Assembly: GCF_002532045.1 (NCBI RefSeq)
Contig: NZ_NWTG01000014.1
Coordinates: 1 to 64,000, forward strand
DNA from: Bradyrhizobium sp. C9
GTDB taxonomy: Bacteria > Pseudomonadota > Alphaproteobacteria > Rhizobiales > Xanthobacteraceae
DNA length: 64,000 nt
Direction of reading: 5' to 3'
Translations under genes and position numbers: made by a program
Shown here: positions 25,526 to 33,591 of the stretch, one piece after another
Numbering within the stretch: position 1 is the first letter of the stretch
How the letters are laid out: each line of letters starts with the position of its first letter
Notes under the pieces: model-generated
What the model saw: only the letters and a program-made list of their open reading frames with translations
What the model was told of the DNA's origin: nothing
The model's database searches: none

Positions 25526-26545
25526 TTAGTTCTTGCTCTTGTCGACCAGCGCGCCCTTCTTGATCCAAGGCATCATGTCGCGCAGCTTGGCGCCGACTTC
25601 CTCGATCGGATGCTGGGCGAGCTTGGCGCGGGTCGCCTTGAACGAGGTCTGGTTGACCTTGTTCTCCAGCATCCAGTCGCGGGCGAACTTGCCGCCCTGG
25701 ATGTCGGCGAGCACGCGCTTCATCTCCGCCTTGGTCTCGGCCGTGACGATGCGCGGACCGGTGACATACTCGCCGTATTCGGCGGTGTTGGAGATCGAGT
25801 AGTTCATGTTGGCGATGCCGCCTTCATAGATCAGGTCGACGATCAGCTTCACTTCGTGCAGGCACTCGAAATAGGCCATCTCGGGCGCGTAGCCGGCCTC
25901 GACCAGCGTCTCGTAGCCGCCCTTGATCAGCTCGACCAGGCCGCCGCAGAGCACCACCTGCTCGCCGAACAGGTCGGTCTCGCACTCTTCCTTGAAGGTG
26001 GTCTCGATGATGCCGGCGCGGCCGCCGCCGATCGCCGAGGCGTAGGACAGGCCGAGGTCATGGGCGTTGCCCGACGAATCCTTGGCGATCGCGATCAGGC
26101 ACGGCACGCCGCCGCCGCGCTGATATTCCGAGCGCACGGTGTGGCCGGGGCCCTTCGGCGCGATCATCAGCACGTCGAGGTCGGCGCGCGGATCGAGCAG
26201 GTTGAAGTGCACGTTGAGGCCGTGGGCGAACACGAGCGCCGCGCCCTTCTTCATGTTGTCGTGCAGGTGCTCGCGATAGATGTCGCCCTGCAGCTCGTCC
26301 GGGGTCAGCATCATGACGAGGTCGGCCCACTTGGCGGCCTCGGCGACTTCCATCACCTTGAAGCCGGCGTTCTCGGCCTTCTTGGCCGAGGCCGAACCCT
26401 TGCGCAGCGCGATCGCCACGTCCTTGACGCCGGAATCCTTCAGGTTCAGCGCGTGGGCGTGGCCCTGGCTGCCGTAGCCGACGATGGCGACCTTTTTGCC
26501 CTTGATCAGGTTCAGGTCGGCATCGCGATCGTAGTAAACTCGCAT
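25526..26545 (-). CDS. ilvC: Ketol-acid reductoisomerase
   Basis: A 339-residue class I enzyme, second step of valine, leucine and isoleucine synthesis. It isomerises and reduces acetolactate or acetohydroxybutyrate using NADPH and Mg2+. The N-terminal GYGSQGHAHALNLKDSG is the dinucleotide loop. The knotted C-terminal domain has the metal ligands in ETDLFGEQ and in ECLHEVKLIVDLIYEGG. GAGGAA precedes ATG 26545. It is the last gene of a same-strand cluster, 150 bases after the LysE gene, so it may have its own promoter. Confidence 0.97.
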   Translation of the reverse strand: MRVYYDRDADLNLIKGKKVAIVGYGSQGHAHALNLKDSGVKDVAIALRKGSASAKKAENAGFKVMEVAEAAKWADLVMMLTPDELQGDIYREHLHDNMKKGAALVFAHGLNVHFNLLDPRADLDVLMIAPKGPGHTVRSEYQRGGGVPCLIAIAKDSSGNAHDLGLSYASAIGGGRAGIIETTFKEECETDLFGEQVVLCGGLVELIKGGYETLVEAGYAPEMAYFECLHEVKLIVDLIYEGGIANMNYSISNTAEYGEYVTGPRIVTAETKAEMKRVLADIQGGKFARDWMLENKVNQTSFKATRAKLAQHPIEEVGAKLRDMMPWIKKGALVDKSKN

Positions 26546-26639
26546 CGTGTTTTCCTCGTTTGAAGGGGGCCAAAATCGGCCGATGAGTCAGGCTTTCGGA
26601 AGGTCAGAACCGCCGGGCGCCCGCGAATTTCCGGCGTTG

Positions 26640-26672
26640 TCTAGAGCATTTTTCCCCTCAGGGGAAACCCCC
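26640..26672. repeat. TCTAGAGCATTTTT-type fragment with hairpin
   Basis: TCTAGAGCATTTTTCCCC followed by TCA and GGGGAAA forms a short hairpin in the 150-base space between the LysE gene and ilvC. It resembles the end of a common rhizobial repeat. It could weakly terminate transcription, but this is not certain. Confidence 0.4.
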
Positions 26673-26695
26673 ATCTCGCATGGCGCGGTGCGGCA

Positions 26696-27304
26696 TCATG
26701 CGTCCATGAAGACCGGGTAGAGCGAGGCCAGCAGCAGGATGGCCATCACCACATTGAAGACGCGGATCGCCCGGGGCGAGGTCAGGACCGGCCGCAGGGC
26801 CGTGCCGAACAGCGCCCAGACGATGCAGGATACCGTTCCCAGGAGCAGGCTCAGGCCGACCTGGATCGCGATGTTCCAGGGGAAGGCGGCAATCGCCGCA
26901 TAGGCCGTGATGGTGCCGATCACCATCACCCAGCCCTTGGCATTGATCCACTGGAACATGGCCGCGCCCCAGAAGGTCATGGGGCCGCGGCCGGGCTTGT
27001 CGTCCTTGTCCGCCGAGGGCGGCTCAGCCATGGCGATGACGCCCGCCAGATACACCAGGTAGGCGACGCCGCCATATTTGAGGATGGTCTGCAGCACCGG
27101 ATAGGCGATGAAGACCGCCCCGAGCCCGACGCCGACCGCGCCGACCATGAAGGCGAAGCCGACCGTGATGCCGGCGATGTGCGGCACAGTGCGGCGGAAG
27201 CCGTAGGTCAGCCCCGACGACAGCAGCATGATGTTGTTGGGGCCCGGCGTGAAGAACATCACGACCGCAAACACGACAAAGGCAAACATTAGCGAATGCG
27301 ACAT
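26696..27304 (-). CDS. LysE/RhtB family amino acid exporter
   Basis: A 202-residue membrane protein with about six hydrophobic segments. The N-terminal TPGPNNIMLLSSGLTYGFRR is the LysE/RhtB hallmark. The family exports amino acids such as lysine, threonine or homoserine. Its start lies seven bases after the EamA gene stop, and it is followed by ilvC, so export of a branched-chain amino acid or precursor is a reasonable inference. GAGGG precedes ATG 27304. Confidence 0.85.
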   Translation of the reverse strand: MSHSLMFAFVVFAVVMFFTPGPNNIMLLSSGLTYGFRRTVPHIAGITVGFAFMVGAVGVGLGAVFIAYPVLQTILKYGGVAYLVYLAGVIAMAEPPSADKDDKPGRGPMTFWGAAMFQWINAKGWVMVIGTITAYAAIAAFPWNIAIQVGLSLLLGTVSCIVWALFGTALRPVLTSPRAIRVFNVVMAILLLASLYPVFMDA

Positions 27305-27311
27305 GGTGCCC

Positions 27312-28190
27312 TCACGCGACTTTCGGCAGAGCTTTTGGCCGCTTCGACAGCAGCATCACGGCGATGCCGGCGATCACCGTGAGCATGCCGGCGAGCCGCA
27401 GCGGCCCGAACCGCTCGCCGAACACGATGCTGGAGGCGGCGGAGCCGACGAACGGCACCAGCAGCGCGAACGGCACCACCTGGGCCGCCGGATAATCCCT
27501 GAGCAGCCGGCCCCACAGCCAATAGGCGATGCTGGTGGAAACGGTGCCGACAAACAGCATGGAGACAATGCCGGCCGGTGACAGATGCGACAGCGCCTGC
27601 AACATCGGCTTCGCGCCAAGCGTCAGCAGCGACAGGCAGAACAGCGGGATCGCCGCACACAGGCACAGCCATGCGAACAGGTCGAACATGCGCGCGCCCT
27701 GCGCCGGCCGCAGCAGCAGGTTTCCGATTGCGAACGAGATCGGCGAGATCATCAGGATGGCAAAGGCGGCGACGCTGAAATCGTATCCGACGGTGCCGCA
27801 GATCATCAGCAGGCCGATCGCGGCGATGCCGATGCCGACGGTCTGCAACCGCGACGGCAGTTCGGCGAACAGGACAGCGGCAAAGCCGATGGTGAACAGC
27901 GCCTGGCTCTGCACGATCACGCTGGTGAGCCCGACCGGCATGCCATGGGCAATGGCGATGGACTGCGCCAGGAACTGGCCGAGGAACAAGGTGAGGCTGA
28001 TTGCGATCAGCAGCAGCCACGACACCTGACGCGGCTTGCACAGGAACAGGCACGGCACGGCCGCGATGCCGAAGCGCAGCGCCGTCATCAATTCGGGCGG
28101 CAGCTCATCGAGCGCGAACCGGGTTGCGACGAACGCAAGTCCCCAGATCACCGCGACCATGACGGCGATGCCAACATCGGCCGGCTTCAT
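27312..28190 (-). CDS. EamA/DMT family transporter
   Basis: A 292-residue membrane protein with about ten hydrophobic segments in two EamA halves; the first starts GIAVMVAVIWGLAFVATRFAL. The family exports metabolites and amino acids. It lies between the methyltransferase gene and the LysE-type exporter within the branched-chain amino acid cluster, 43 and 7 bases from its neighbours. AAGAAG precedes ATG 28190. Substrate not readable from sequence. Confidence 0.85.
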   Translation of the reverse strand: MKPADVGIAVMVAVIWGLAFVATRFALDELPPELMTALRFGIAAVPCLFLCKPRQVSWLLLIAISLTLFLGQFLAQSIAIAHGMPVGLTSVIVQSQALFTIGFAAVLFAELPSRLQTVGIGIAAIGLLMICGTVGYDFSVAAFAILMISPISFAIGNLLLRPAQGARMFDLFAWLCLCAAIPLFCLSLLTLGAKPMLQALSHLSPAGIVSMLFVGTVSTSIAYWLWGRLLRDYPAAQVVPFALLVPFVGSAASSIVFGERFGPLRLAGMLTVIAGIAVMLLSKRPKALPKVA

Positions 28191-28233
28191 TGTTCTTCTT
28201 CTTTGGTTCGGTTTGGCTCTGTCGATGCAAGCT

Positions 28234-28929
28234 CTAGATCTGTTCGTCCGGCTTCGGCTTGCGCAGCAGATAGGTGCCGTGCAGCGGCGCGTGATAGTCG
28301 GCGGCGACCAGGGTGAAACCGGTCTCGGTCAGCATGCGCTCCATCACCCAGCCGAAGGTCGAGTACTCGTCGCGCATGTGGGTCATGACGCTTTCGCGCT
28401 CGAAATCGTGGTTCTTGATCGAGAAATCGGCCCAGCCCTCGACATCGCGATCGACGCCGTCGGGCATGCTGACGAACACCATGTCGCGCAGGTAGAAATT
28501 CGCGCCGGGCTTCAACGCGTTGAAGATCCGCGACAGCGCCACGGCCTTCCAGAAGTCGGGCAGATGGTGCAGCGTGAACTCGCTGACGATGAGGTCGTAG
28601 GAATTCGGCTGGTAGGCAAAGGACAACAGCCCGGCCGGCTGGGTCCGGATCTTCGCCTTGCGATCGCGCGCATAGATCTCGGCGAGCCCGATCATCGCCG
28701 GCGAGATGTCGATGGCGTCGACCTCGGCCCCCATCAGCGCCGCCTCGGTCGCCAGCACGCCGTTGCCGCAGCCGATATCGGCGATCCGCCAGCCCGGCTT
28801 GACGCCGAGCATGGTCAGCGCCTGTCGGGCACGGACATCGCTGTCCTCACTGACGTCATAGATCGAGGCAACCGCGGTATCGAGACCGACCTGCCGCCGT
28901 TGCGTGTAGTACCAGTCGCGCGCCAACAT
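28234..28929 (-). CDS. Class I SAM-dependent methyltransferase
   Basis: A 231-residue protein with the SAM-binding motif IADIGCGNGVLATEAAL, the acidic loop VDAIDISPAMIGLA and a later YDLIVSEFTLHHL motif. It starts three bases after the ilvN stop, so it is probably translated from the ilv transcript. No branched-chain step needs a methyltransferase, and the substrate is unknown. Confidence 0.85.
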   Translation of the reverse strand: MLARDWYYTQRRQVGLDTAVASIYDVSEDSDVRARQALTMLGVKPGWRIADIGCGNGVLATEAALMGAEVDAIDISPAMIGLAEIYARDRKAKIRTQPAGLLSFAYQPNSYDLIVSEFTLHHLPDFWKAVALSRIFNALKPGANFYLRDMVFVSMPDGVDRDVEGWADFSIKNHDFERESVMTHMRDEYSTFGWVMERMLTETGFTLVAADYHAPLHGTYLLRKPKPDEQI

Positions 28930-28932
28930 GAT

Positions 28933-29475
28933 TCACATCCCTTCCGGCCCACGCGTGATCGCGGCCACCCCGGTTCGCGACACCTCGACCAGGCCCAGCG
29001 GGCGCATCAGGTCGATGAACTGACTGATCTTGGACGAGTTGCCCGTGATCTCGAACACGAAGCTCTCGGTCGTGGCATCGATCACCCGGGCGCGGAACGC
29101 ATCCGCCAGTCGCAGCGCCTCGACGCGGTGATCGCCACCGCCCCTCACCTTGACCATCGCAAGCTCGCGCTCGATCGAGCTGCCGGTCAGCGTCATGTCG
29201 ACGACGCGGTAGACCGGGATCATGCGGTCGAGCTGATGCTTGATCTGCTGGATCACCATCGGCGTGCCCGTGGTGACGATGGTGATCCGCGAGAGGTGTT
29301 TCTGGCTTTCGGTTTCCGAAACCGTGAGACTCTCGATGTTGTAGCCGCGGCCGGAGAACAGCCCGATCACGCGCGCGAGCACACCGGGCTCGTTCTGCAC
29401 GAGGACGGACAGCGTGTGCGTCTCGTTCGGATCGTGACGCTCTTCGAGGAAGTAGGCGGATGCGGGCTGGTTCAT
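28933..29475 (-). CDS. ilvN: Acetolactate synthase small (regulatory) subunit
   Basis: A 180-residue regulatory subunit. The N-terminal ACT domain begins HTLSVLVQNEPGVLARVIGLFSGRGYNIESL, the standard valine-binding fold, and the C-terminal domain activates the catalytic subunit. It follows ilvI with a threonine dehydratase gene between. This is unlike the directly adjacent ilvI-ilvN of many bacteria. ATG 29475 is used. The full family length is present and the ACT core is intact, so valine feedback is expected. Confidence 0.95.
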   Translation of the reverse strand: MNQPASAYFLEERHDPNETHTLSVLVQNEPGVLARVIGLFSGRGYNIESLTVSETESQKHLSRITIVTTGTPMVIQQIKHQLDRMIPVYRVVDMTLTGSSIERELAMVKVRGGGDHRVEALRLADAFRARVIDATTESFVFEITGNSSKISQFIDLMRPLGLVEVSRTGVAAITRGPEGM

Positions 29476-29496
29476 GGTCGTCCCCTTACATTCTTT

Positions 29497-30483
29497 TCAC
29501 GCCACCGCCCGCTGGGCGGCCGGCGCAGCATCCGTCCCGATCCAGGTTCGGAACAAATCGAAATCGATATTGCCACCGCTCAAGATCAGGCCGACCCGCT
29601 TGCCGGCGAGCCTGCTCTTTTCCTGCAGCGCGGCTGCGAGCGCCGCGGCGCCTGCGCCCTCGGCGAGATTGTGGGTGTCGGTCCAGTAGGCGCGGATCGC
29701 CTGCCCGACCTCGTCGTCGGTGACCTGCACGATGCGCGAGGCGCCCTTGCGGATCAGGGCGAATGCATCGGCGTCCGGAATCCGCGTTGCCATGCCGTCG
29801 GCCAGCGTGTTGCTGGTCTCGGTGGTCACGATCTTGCCGGCCGCGAACGACAGCGCATAGGACGGCGCCTCGGTCGACTGCACGCCGACGATCTCGGTCT
29901 TCAGGCCGAGCAGGTCGCGCGCCATGATGCAGCCGGAGATGCCGGAGCCCTGCCCGATCGGCACATAGAGAATGTCGAGCTCGGGGGCGGTACGGAACAG
30001 TTCGAGCGCGTAGGTCGCAACACCCAGCACCAGGTCCGGGTGGAACGACGGCACCATGTGCAGGCCCGCGAACTGGGCACGGCGCTCGGCCTCTTCGCGC
30101 GCGGCCTGAAAGTCCTCGCCGTGCTCGACGAGCTCGGCACCGAACGCGTGCATGGCGCGGTTCTTCTCGACCGAGTTGCCGCGCGGCACGTAGATCACCG
30201 CCGGCACGCCGTGGCGGCTCGCGGCAAACGCCAGGCTCTGGCCGTGATTGCCGCGCGTCGCCGAGATGATGCCGGGCACATCGGGCCGCTCGCGCTTCAG
30301 CCGCTCCAGATAGACCAGACCGCCGCGCACCTTGAAGGCGCCGATCGGCGTGTGGTTCTCATGCTTGACCACGACCTCGGTGCCGAGCCGCTCGGCCAGC
30401 AACGGCCAGGCATACGCCGGCGTCGCCGGCACCGCGGTGCCGACGATCCTGTGCGCGCGCTCGAGCTCGTTGAGGTCAAACAT
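29497..30483 (-). CDS. PLP-dependent threonine/serine dehydratase
   Basis: A 328-residue fold-type II enzyme. The PLP lysine lies in HENHTPIGAFKVRGG, the phosphate-binding glycine loop in GQGSGISG, and the C-terminal ILSGGNIDF closes the site. Length fits catabolic-type enzymes without the ACT-like regulatory domain of biosynthetic IlvA. Threonine deamination yields 2-oxobutyrate, the isoleucine precursor used by IlvI/IlvN, which explains its place between them. Without a regulatory domain it should escape isoleucine feedback. A serine dehydratase or racemase role is not excluded. Confidence 0.85.
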   Translation of the reverse strand: MFDLNELERAHRIVGTAVPATPAYAWPLLAERLGTEVVVKHENHTPIGAFKVRGGLVYLERLKRERPDVPGIISATRGNHGQSLAFAASRHGVPAVIYVPRGNSVEKNRAMHAFGAELVEHGEDFQAAREEAERRAQFAGLHMVPSFHPDLVLGVATYALELFRTAPELDILYVPIGQGSGISGCIMARDLLGLKTEIVGVQSTEAPSYALSFAAGKIVTTETSNTLADGMATRIPDADAFALIRKGASRIVQVTDDEVGQAIRAYWTDTHNLAEGAGAAALAAALQEKSRLAGKRVGLILSGGNIDFDLFRTWIGTDAAPAAQRAVA

Positions 30484-30497
30484 GATCCACCTTCACC

Positions 30498-32273
30498 TCA
30501 CACCAGCGCCTTGCCGCCGGAGAAGGCCTTCGCGGTGGCCTCGTCGGTCGCTTCTTCCGGCAGCAGCATCTCGTTGTGCGCCTTGCCCGACGGGATCATC
30601 GGGAAGCAGTTCTCCAGCGCGGCGACGCGGCAGTCGAACAGCACCGGGCGCTTGATCGAGATCATCTCCTTGATCGCGCCGTCGAGATCGGACGGCTTGG
30701 CCGCCCGCAGGCCGACGCAGCCATAGGCTTCGGCAAGCTTGACGAAGTCCGGCAGCGCCTCGGAGTACGAATGCGACAGGCGGTTGCCGTGCAGCAGCTG
30801 CTGCCACTGCCGCACCATGCCCATGTACTGGTTGTTCAGGATGAAGATCTTGATCGGCAGCTCGAACTGAACCGCCGTCGACATCTCCTGGATCGTCATC
30901 TGCACAGAGGCGTCGCCGGCGATGTCGATCACCAGGCTGTCCGGATGCGCCACCTGCACGCCGACCGCGGCCGGCAGGCCGTAGCCCATGGTGCCGAGAC
31001 CGCCTGATGTCATCCAGCGGTGCGGCTCCTCGAAGCCGAAGAACTGCGCGGCCCACATCTGGTGCTGACCGACCTCGGTCGTGATGTAGGTGTCCTTGCC
31101 GCGGGTCAGCTCGAACAGCCGCTGGATCGCGTATTGCGGCAGGATGATATCGTTGTTCTTGCGGTAGGACAGCGAGTTGCGCGCGCGCCATTGCGCGATC
31201 TGCTGCCACCACGCCTTGATGTCGGGCTTCTTGGCTTCCGCCTTGAACACCTGCAGCAGGTCGCCGAGCACATTGCCGGCGTCGCCGATGATCGGCACGT
31301 CGACGCGGATGTTCTTGTTGATCGAGGACGGGTCGATATCGATGTGGATCTTCTTCGAGCCCGGCGAGAAAGCATCGACGCGGCCGGTGATGCGGTCGTC
31401 GAAGCGCGCGCCGACGCACAGCATGACGTCGCAATCATGCATCGTCATGTTGGCCTCGTAGGTGCCGTGCATGCCCAGCATGCCGAGCCAGTTCGGCCCC
31501 GACGCCGGATAGGCGCCCAGCCCCATCAGGGTCGAGGTGATCGGGAAGCCGGTCGCCTCCACCAGCTGGCGCAGCAGTTGCGCGGCCTCGGGACCGGAAT
31601 TGATCACGCCGCCGCCGGAATAGATCACGGGACGTTTGGCATTGGCGAGCAGCGCCACCGCCTTGCGGATCTGGGTCGCATCGCCCTTGACGCGCGGCGT
31701 GTAGGAGATGTGAACGTCCGACTTGCGCGGCGGATGATAGGTGCCGGTGGCGAACTGCACGTCCTTCGGCACGTCGACCAGCACCGGACCGGGGCGGCCG
31801 GTGGTCGCGACATAGAAGGCTTCGTGCAGCACCCTGGCGAGGTCGTTGACGTCGCGCACCAGCCAGTTGTGCTTGGTGGCGGGCCGCGTGATGCCGACGG
31901 TGTCGCATTCCTGGAAGGCGTCGTTGCCGATCAGATGGGTCGGCACCTGGCCGGTGATGCAGACCAGCGGGATCGAGTCCATCAGCGCGTCGGTCAGCGG
32001 CGTCACCATGTTGGTGGCGCCGGGCCCCGACGTCACCAGCACCACGCCGGGCTTGCCGGTCGAGCGGGCATAGCCTTCGGCGGCATGGCCGGCACCCTGC
32101 TCGTGGCGGACCAGGATGTGCTCGACTTCGCTCTGCTGGAAAATCTCGTCGTAGATCGGAAGCACCGCGCCGCCGGGGTACCCGAAGACATGCTGCACGC
32201 CGTGATCGATGAGCGCGCGCACGATCATCGCGGCGCCGGTCATCTGATTGGGATCGTGGCTCTTGTCGGTCAT
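30498..32273 (-). CDS. ilvI: Acetolactate synthase large (catalytic) subunit
   Basis: A 591-residue ThDP-, FAD- and Mg2+-dependent enzyme that condenses pyruvate with pyruvate or 2-oxobutyrate. The N-terminal GGAVLPIYDEIFQ and EQGAGHAAEGYARSTGKPG include the catalytic glutamate. The C-terminal ThDP motif runs DIAGDASVQMTIQEM to NNQYMGMVRQ. GGAG precedes ATG 32273. It is the first structural gene after an attenuator-like leader. Confidence 0.97.
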   Translation of the reverse strand: MTDKSHDPNQMTGAAMIVRALIDHGVQHVFGYPGGAVLPIYDEIFQQSEVEHILVRHEQGAGHAAEGYARSTGKPGVVLVTSGPGATNMVTPLTDALMDSIPLVCITGQVPTHLIGNDAFQECDTVGITRPATKHNWLVRDVNDLARVLHEAFYVATTGRPGPVLVDVPKDVQFATGTYHPPRKSDVHISYTPRVKGDATQIRKAVALLANAKRPVIYSGGGVINSGPEAAQLLRQLVEATGFPITSTLMGLGAYPASGPNWLGMLGMHGTYEANMTMHDCDVMLCVGARFDDRITGRVDAFSPGSKKIHIDIDPSSINKNIRVDVPIIGDAGNVLGDLLQVFKAEAKKPDIKAWWQQIAQWRARNSLSYRKNNDIILPQYAIQRLFELTRGKDTYITTEVGQHQMWAAQFFGFEEPHRWMTSGGLGTMGYGLPAAVGVQVAHPDSLVIDIAGDASVQMTIQEMSTAVQFELPIKIFILNNQYMGMVRQWQQLLHGNRLSHSYSEALPDFVKLAEAYGCVGLRAAKPSDLDGAIKEMISIKRPVLFDCRVAALENCFPMIPSGKAHNEMLLPEEATDEATAKAFSGGKALV

Positions 32274-32341
32274 GGTTCGCTCCGGATGCGCTTGTTTTTG
32301 CGCGGCTTTTGTCAGTTCTCGTCAGTTCTGTTTCGGGCAAT

Positions 32342-32362
32342 AAAAAGGGGCCCAGAGGCCCC
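32342..32362 (-). terminator. ilv attenuator terminator
   Basis: On the minus strand GGGGCC, loop TCTG, GGCCCC is followed by TTTTTATT. This intrinsic terminator lies between the leader peptide and ilvI, about 70 bases before the ilvI start. Confidence 0.85.
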
Positions 32363-32364
32363 AT

Positions 32365-32412
32365 GCACACCGCCCGAATTTGGATGGCCGCTAGCCATCC
32401 CCGGCGGTGTGC
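32365..32412 (-). promoter_or_regulatory. ilv leader hairpin preceding the terminator
   Basis: Outer arms GCACACCGCC and GGCGGTGTGC (10 bases, at 32403-32412 and 32365-32374) enclose an inner hairpin GGATGGC, loop, GCCATCC (32382-32400). The leader-peptide stop TAG lies in that inner loop. A ribosome finishing or stalling in the leader would change whether these arms pair. Confidence 0.75.
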
Positions 32413-32456
32413 CTGGGTACGACGACGATAAGCAGTTTGGTAATAATGTTGCGCAC
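32391..32456 (-). CDS. ilv leader peptide
   Basis: A 21-codon reading frame from GTG 32456 to TAG 32391-32393. The stretch RNIITKLLIVVV gives eight Ile, Leu or Val codons out of ten within codons 4-13, just before the hairpin and terminator. An in-frame TTG at 32477 is an alternative but lies almost at the predicted transcription start. GGGAAG lies 13 bases before the GTG, further than usual. Its role would be to sense charged branched-chain tRNAs by ribosome stalling. There is no ATG start, so automated annotation would usually miss it. Confidence 0.75.
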   Translation of the reverse strand: MRNIITKLLIVVVPRHTAGDG

Positions 32457-32487
32457 GAGACGACCCAGTCTTCCCAAAGGTTGCGCG

Positions 32488-32515
32488 AACATAGCGGCCA
32501 AAGCCCGAATGTCAA
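32488..32515 (-). promoter_or_regulatory. ilv operon promoter
   Basis: On the minus strand TTGACA (32510-32515), 16 bases and TATGTT (32488-32493) give a good sigma-70 promoter. It would start transcription near 32481, about 25 bases before the leader GTG. Confidence 0.7.
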
Positions 32516-32661
32516 GGCAAGGCAAGCAATTTCGCGATTTTTGAAGTGTAACGGGGTTCCGACCGTTCGGCGAGTGTTTTTGCGCGGCGCAACGCGCATG
32601 GCAGACGGGCGCGCGGCGGCGCCGCAGTCCGAGAGGCCGTAGCCCGGATGGGAGCCAACGG

Positions 32662-33591
32662 CTATGGGATTTGCTCCTTCAGCCAGTCCCTCGCGGCCTC
32701 GGGCGCGACCCACTCAAACTCCGGCAGCTGGTGGCGAAACCAGGTGAACTGGCGCTTGGCGTAGTGGCGGGTGTCGGCCCGGCCGATCTCCGCGGCCTGC
32801 TCCCGGCTGATCTCTCCCTTGAGGTGACGGATCAGCGCCGGGACGCCATGGGCCTTCATGGCCGGCAGCAGCGGATCAAGCTCGCGCGCCGCCAGCGCCG
32901 CGACCTCGTCGAGCGCGCCGGCATCGAGCATCGCGCCGAACCGCGCGTCGATCCGCGCATAGAGTCGCTCGCGCTCCGGCGCCAGAAACAGCGCATGGAA
33001 TTGGCCCGGCGGCAGCAACGGCGGCAGGCCATCGCGATGCCAGTCCGGCAGCGGGCGGCCGGTGGCCTCGACGACCTCAAGTGCCCGCGCGATGCGGGTG
33101 CGGTCGCGCGGCTTCAGCCGTTCGGCCGACACCGGATCGCGTGCCGCAAGCTCGGCATGCAGCGCCTCGACGCCGTGCTGCTCCAGCCGCGCGCGCACGC
33201 CGTCGCGCACATCAGGGGGGATCGGCGGCACCGCCGACAGGCCGCGCGTCAGTGCCTTGAAATAGAGGCCCGAGCCGCCGATGAAGATCGGCAGCCGTCG
33301 CTGCGCACGCGCCTCACCCAGCACTCTTGCCGCGTCGGTCACCCAGGCCCCCGCGGAGAAATTCACGCCGGCGTCGACATGGCCATAGAGCCTGTGCGGA
33401 ACCTGTGCCTCCTCGGCGGTGGTCGGCCGCGCCGTGATGATCCGGAGGTCGCGATAGACCTGCATGGAATCGGTGTTGATCACGACCCCGCCGGTCCGCT
33501 GCGCAAGCTCGAGCGCCAGCGCCGACTTGCCGCTGGCGGTCGGCCCTGCGATAAGCACTGCCTTGTCCAACAATCCTGAATGCGCCTGCAT
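32662..33591 (-). CDS. miaA: tRNA dimethylallyltransferase
   Basis: A 309-residue enzyme that adds an isopentenyl group to A37 of tRNAs reading UNN codons. The N-terminal IAGPTASGKSALALELA is the P-loop, NTDSMQVYRDL holds the catalytic aspartate, and IGGSGLYFKAL and KRQFTWFRHQ complete the family pattern. ATG 33591 has GAGGG 3-4 bases before it, inside the first codons of divergent serB. The two start codons share CATG at 33589-33592. miaA lies about 80 bases beyond the ilv promoter on the same strand. Confidence 0.93.
   Translation of the reverse strand: MQAHSGLLDKAVLIAGPTASGKSALALELAQRTGGVVINTDSMQVYRDLRIITARPTTAEEAQVPHRLYGHVDAGVNFSAGAWVTDAARVLGEARAQRRLPIFIGGSGLYFKALTRGLSAVPPIPPDVRDGVRARLEQHGVEALHAELAARDPVSAERLKPRDRTRIARALEVVEATGRPLPDWHRDGLPPLLPPGQFHALFLAPERERLYARIDARFGAMLDAGALDEVAALAARELDPLLPAMKAHGVPALIRHLKGEISREQAAEIGRADTRHYAKRQFTWFRHQLPEFEWVAPEAARDWLKEQIP

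Noticed and set aside
28036..30726. An 896-residue plus-strand open frame
   Set aside because: It lies opposite the EamA, methyltransferase, ilvN and dehydratase genes; each of those has clear family motifs while this frame has none.
32312..32713. A 133-residue minus-strand frame across the ilv leader
   Set aside because: It runs through the promoter, hairpins and terminator and into miaA; the short Ile/Leu/Val-rich frame in another register explains the region better.
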